From the NCBI GenBank assembly GCA_964485695.1, contig CAZAKZ010000023.1, positions 1 through 48,902 of the forward strand: a stretch of DNA of 48,902 nucleotides. Reading direction: 5' to 3'. The position numbers were made by a program, and so were the translations under genes. Position 1 is the stretch's first letter, and each line of letters begins with the position of its first letter. The stretch comes from CAZAKZ01 sp964485695. GTDB lineage: Bacteria; Planctomycetota; JAFGQW01. The notes under the pieces were generated by a model. The model was not told the DNA's origin and made no database searches. It saw only the letters and a list, made by a program, of their open reading frames with translations. Positions 48,800 to 48,902 of the stretch are shown here, in pieces.

Positions 48800-48902
48800 G
48801 TCCCCCTCCCGGTAGCGGATCCACAACGCCCGGTTGGCGAGGTAGTCCGCCCCTGAGGGATCCCCTCATTTTTTGTTAACTTATTTTGCGTAACACATTG
48901 TC

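Noticed and set aside
47901..48869. 322-codon minus-strand open frame opposite the M50 gene
   Set aside because: It is antisense to a clear M50 protease and has low-complexity composition without motifs.

Overview
The window is about 49 kb of high-GC bacterial chromosome with 35 well-supported protein genes on both strands. I see no rRNA, tRNA, CRISPR array or intact transposase. The best lineage clue is the C-terminal domain of the seven-bladed propeller protein at 40698-43205, which resembles a domain I associate with large secreted proteins of Planctomycetota. A Tat-exported sulfatase, a tricorn-like protease, a rhamnogalacturonan-lyase-like protein and many secreted proteins and lipoproteins fit that picture. 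The lineage is an inference, not something the sequence proves.

Layout. Positions 1-10,400 hold pdxT, a minus-strand operon with stop/start overlaps (M29 aminopeptidase, TPR protein, RcnA-like Ni/Co transporter), a small membrane-anchored protein, a DHH phosphoesterase-Nudix pair and a molybdate/tungstate-type transporter. In that transporter the binding protein and permease are fused, and the partner ATPase has lost most catalytic motifs. Copies of a hairpin-rich repeat lie at both ends of this stretch, in opposite orientation. Positions 10,400-20,800 are minus-strand: a TPR Ser/Thr kinase, a PL26/YetA-like lyase behind a highly structured leader, a lipoprotein, an M64 peptidase and a C39/BtrH-like protein. 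Positions 20,800-29,500 are plus-strand: tricorn-like protease, FAH-family hydrolase, tryptophanase, MoxR ATPase and a vWA/metallopeptidase-like partner. Positions 29,400-38,980 hold an S9 peptidase, sulfatase, CPBP protease, MBL hydrolase, methyltransferase, nadA and a P1 peptidase. Positions 38,984-48,902 hold a minus-strand cluster (propeller protein, Thr/Ser dehydratase-like enzyme, lipoprotein-type peptide deformylase), a secreted serpin, a cystathionine lyase/synthase, a DUF4003 protein, an Asp/Glu racemase and an M50 protease.

Two themes stand out. First, peptide and amino-acid catabolism: M29, M64, S41/tricorn, S9, P1/S58, M50 and CPBP peptidases plus a serpin, with tryptophanase, dehydratase, racemase and Cys/Met PLP enzymes. 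Second, intergenic DNA with long nested palindromes: a related family at 25092-25190, 37729-37828 and 44687-44874, each just 3' of a plus-strand gene, plus unrelated structures at 12717-12828, 16116-16205, 20599-20676 and 26607-26732. These intergenic structures are the most likely source of something undescribed here.
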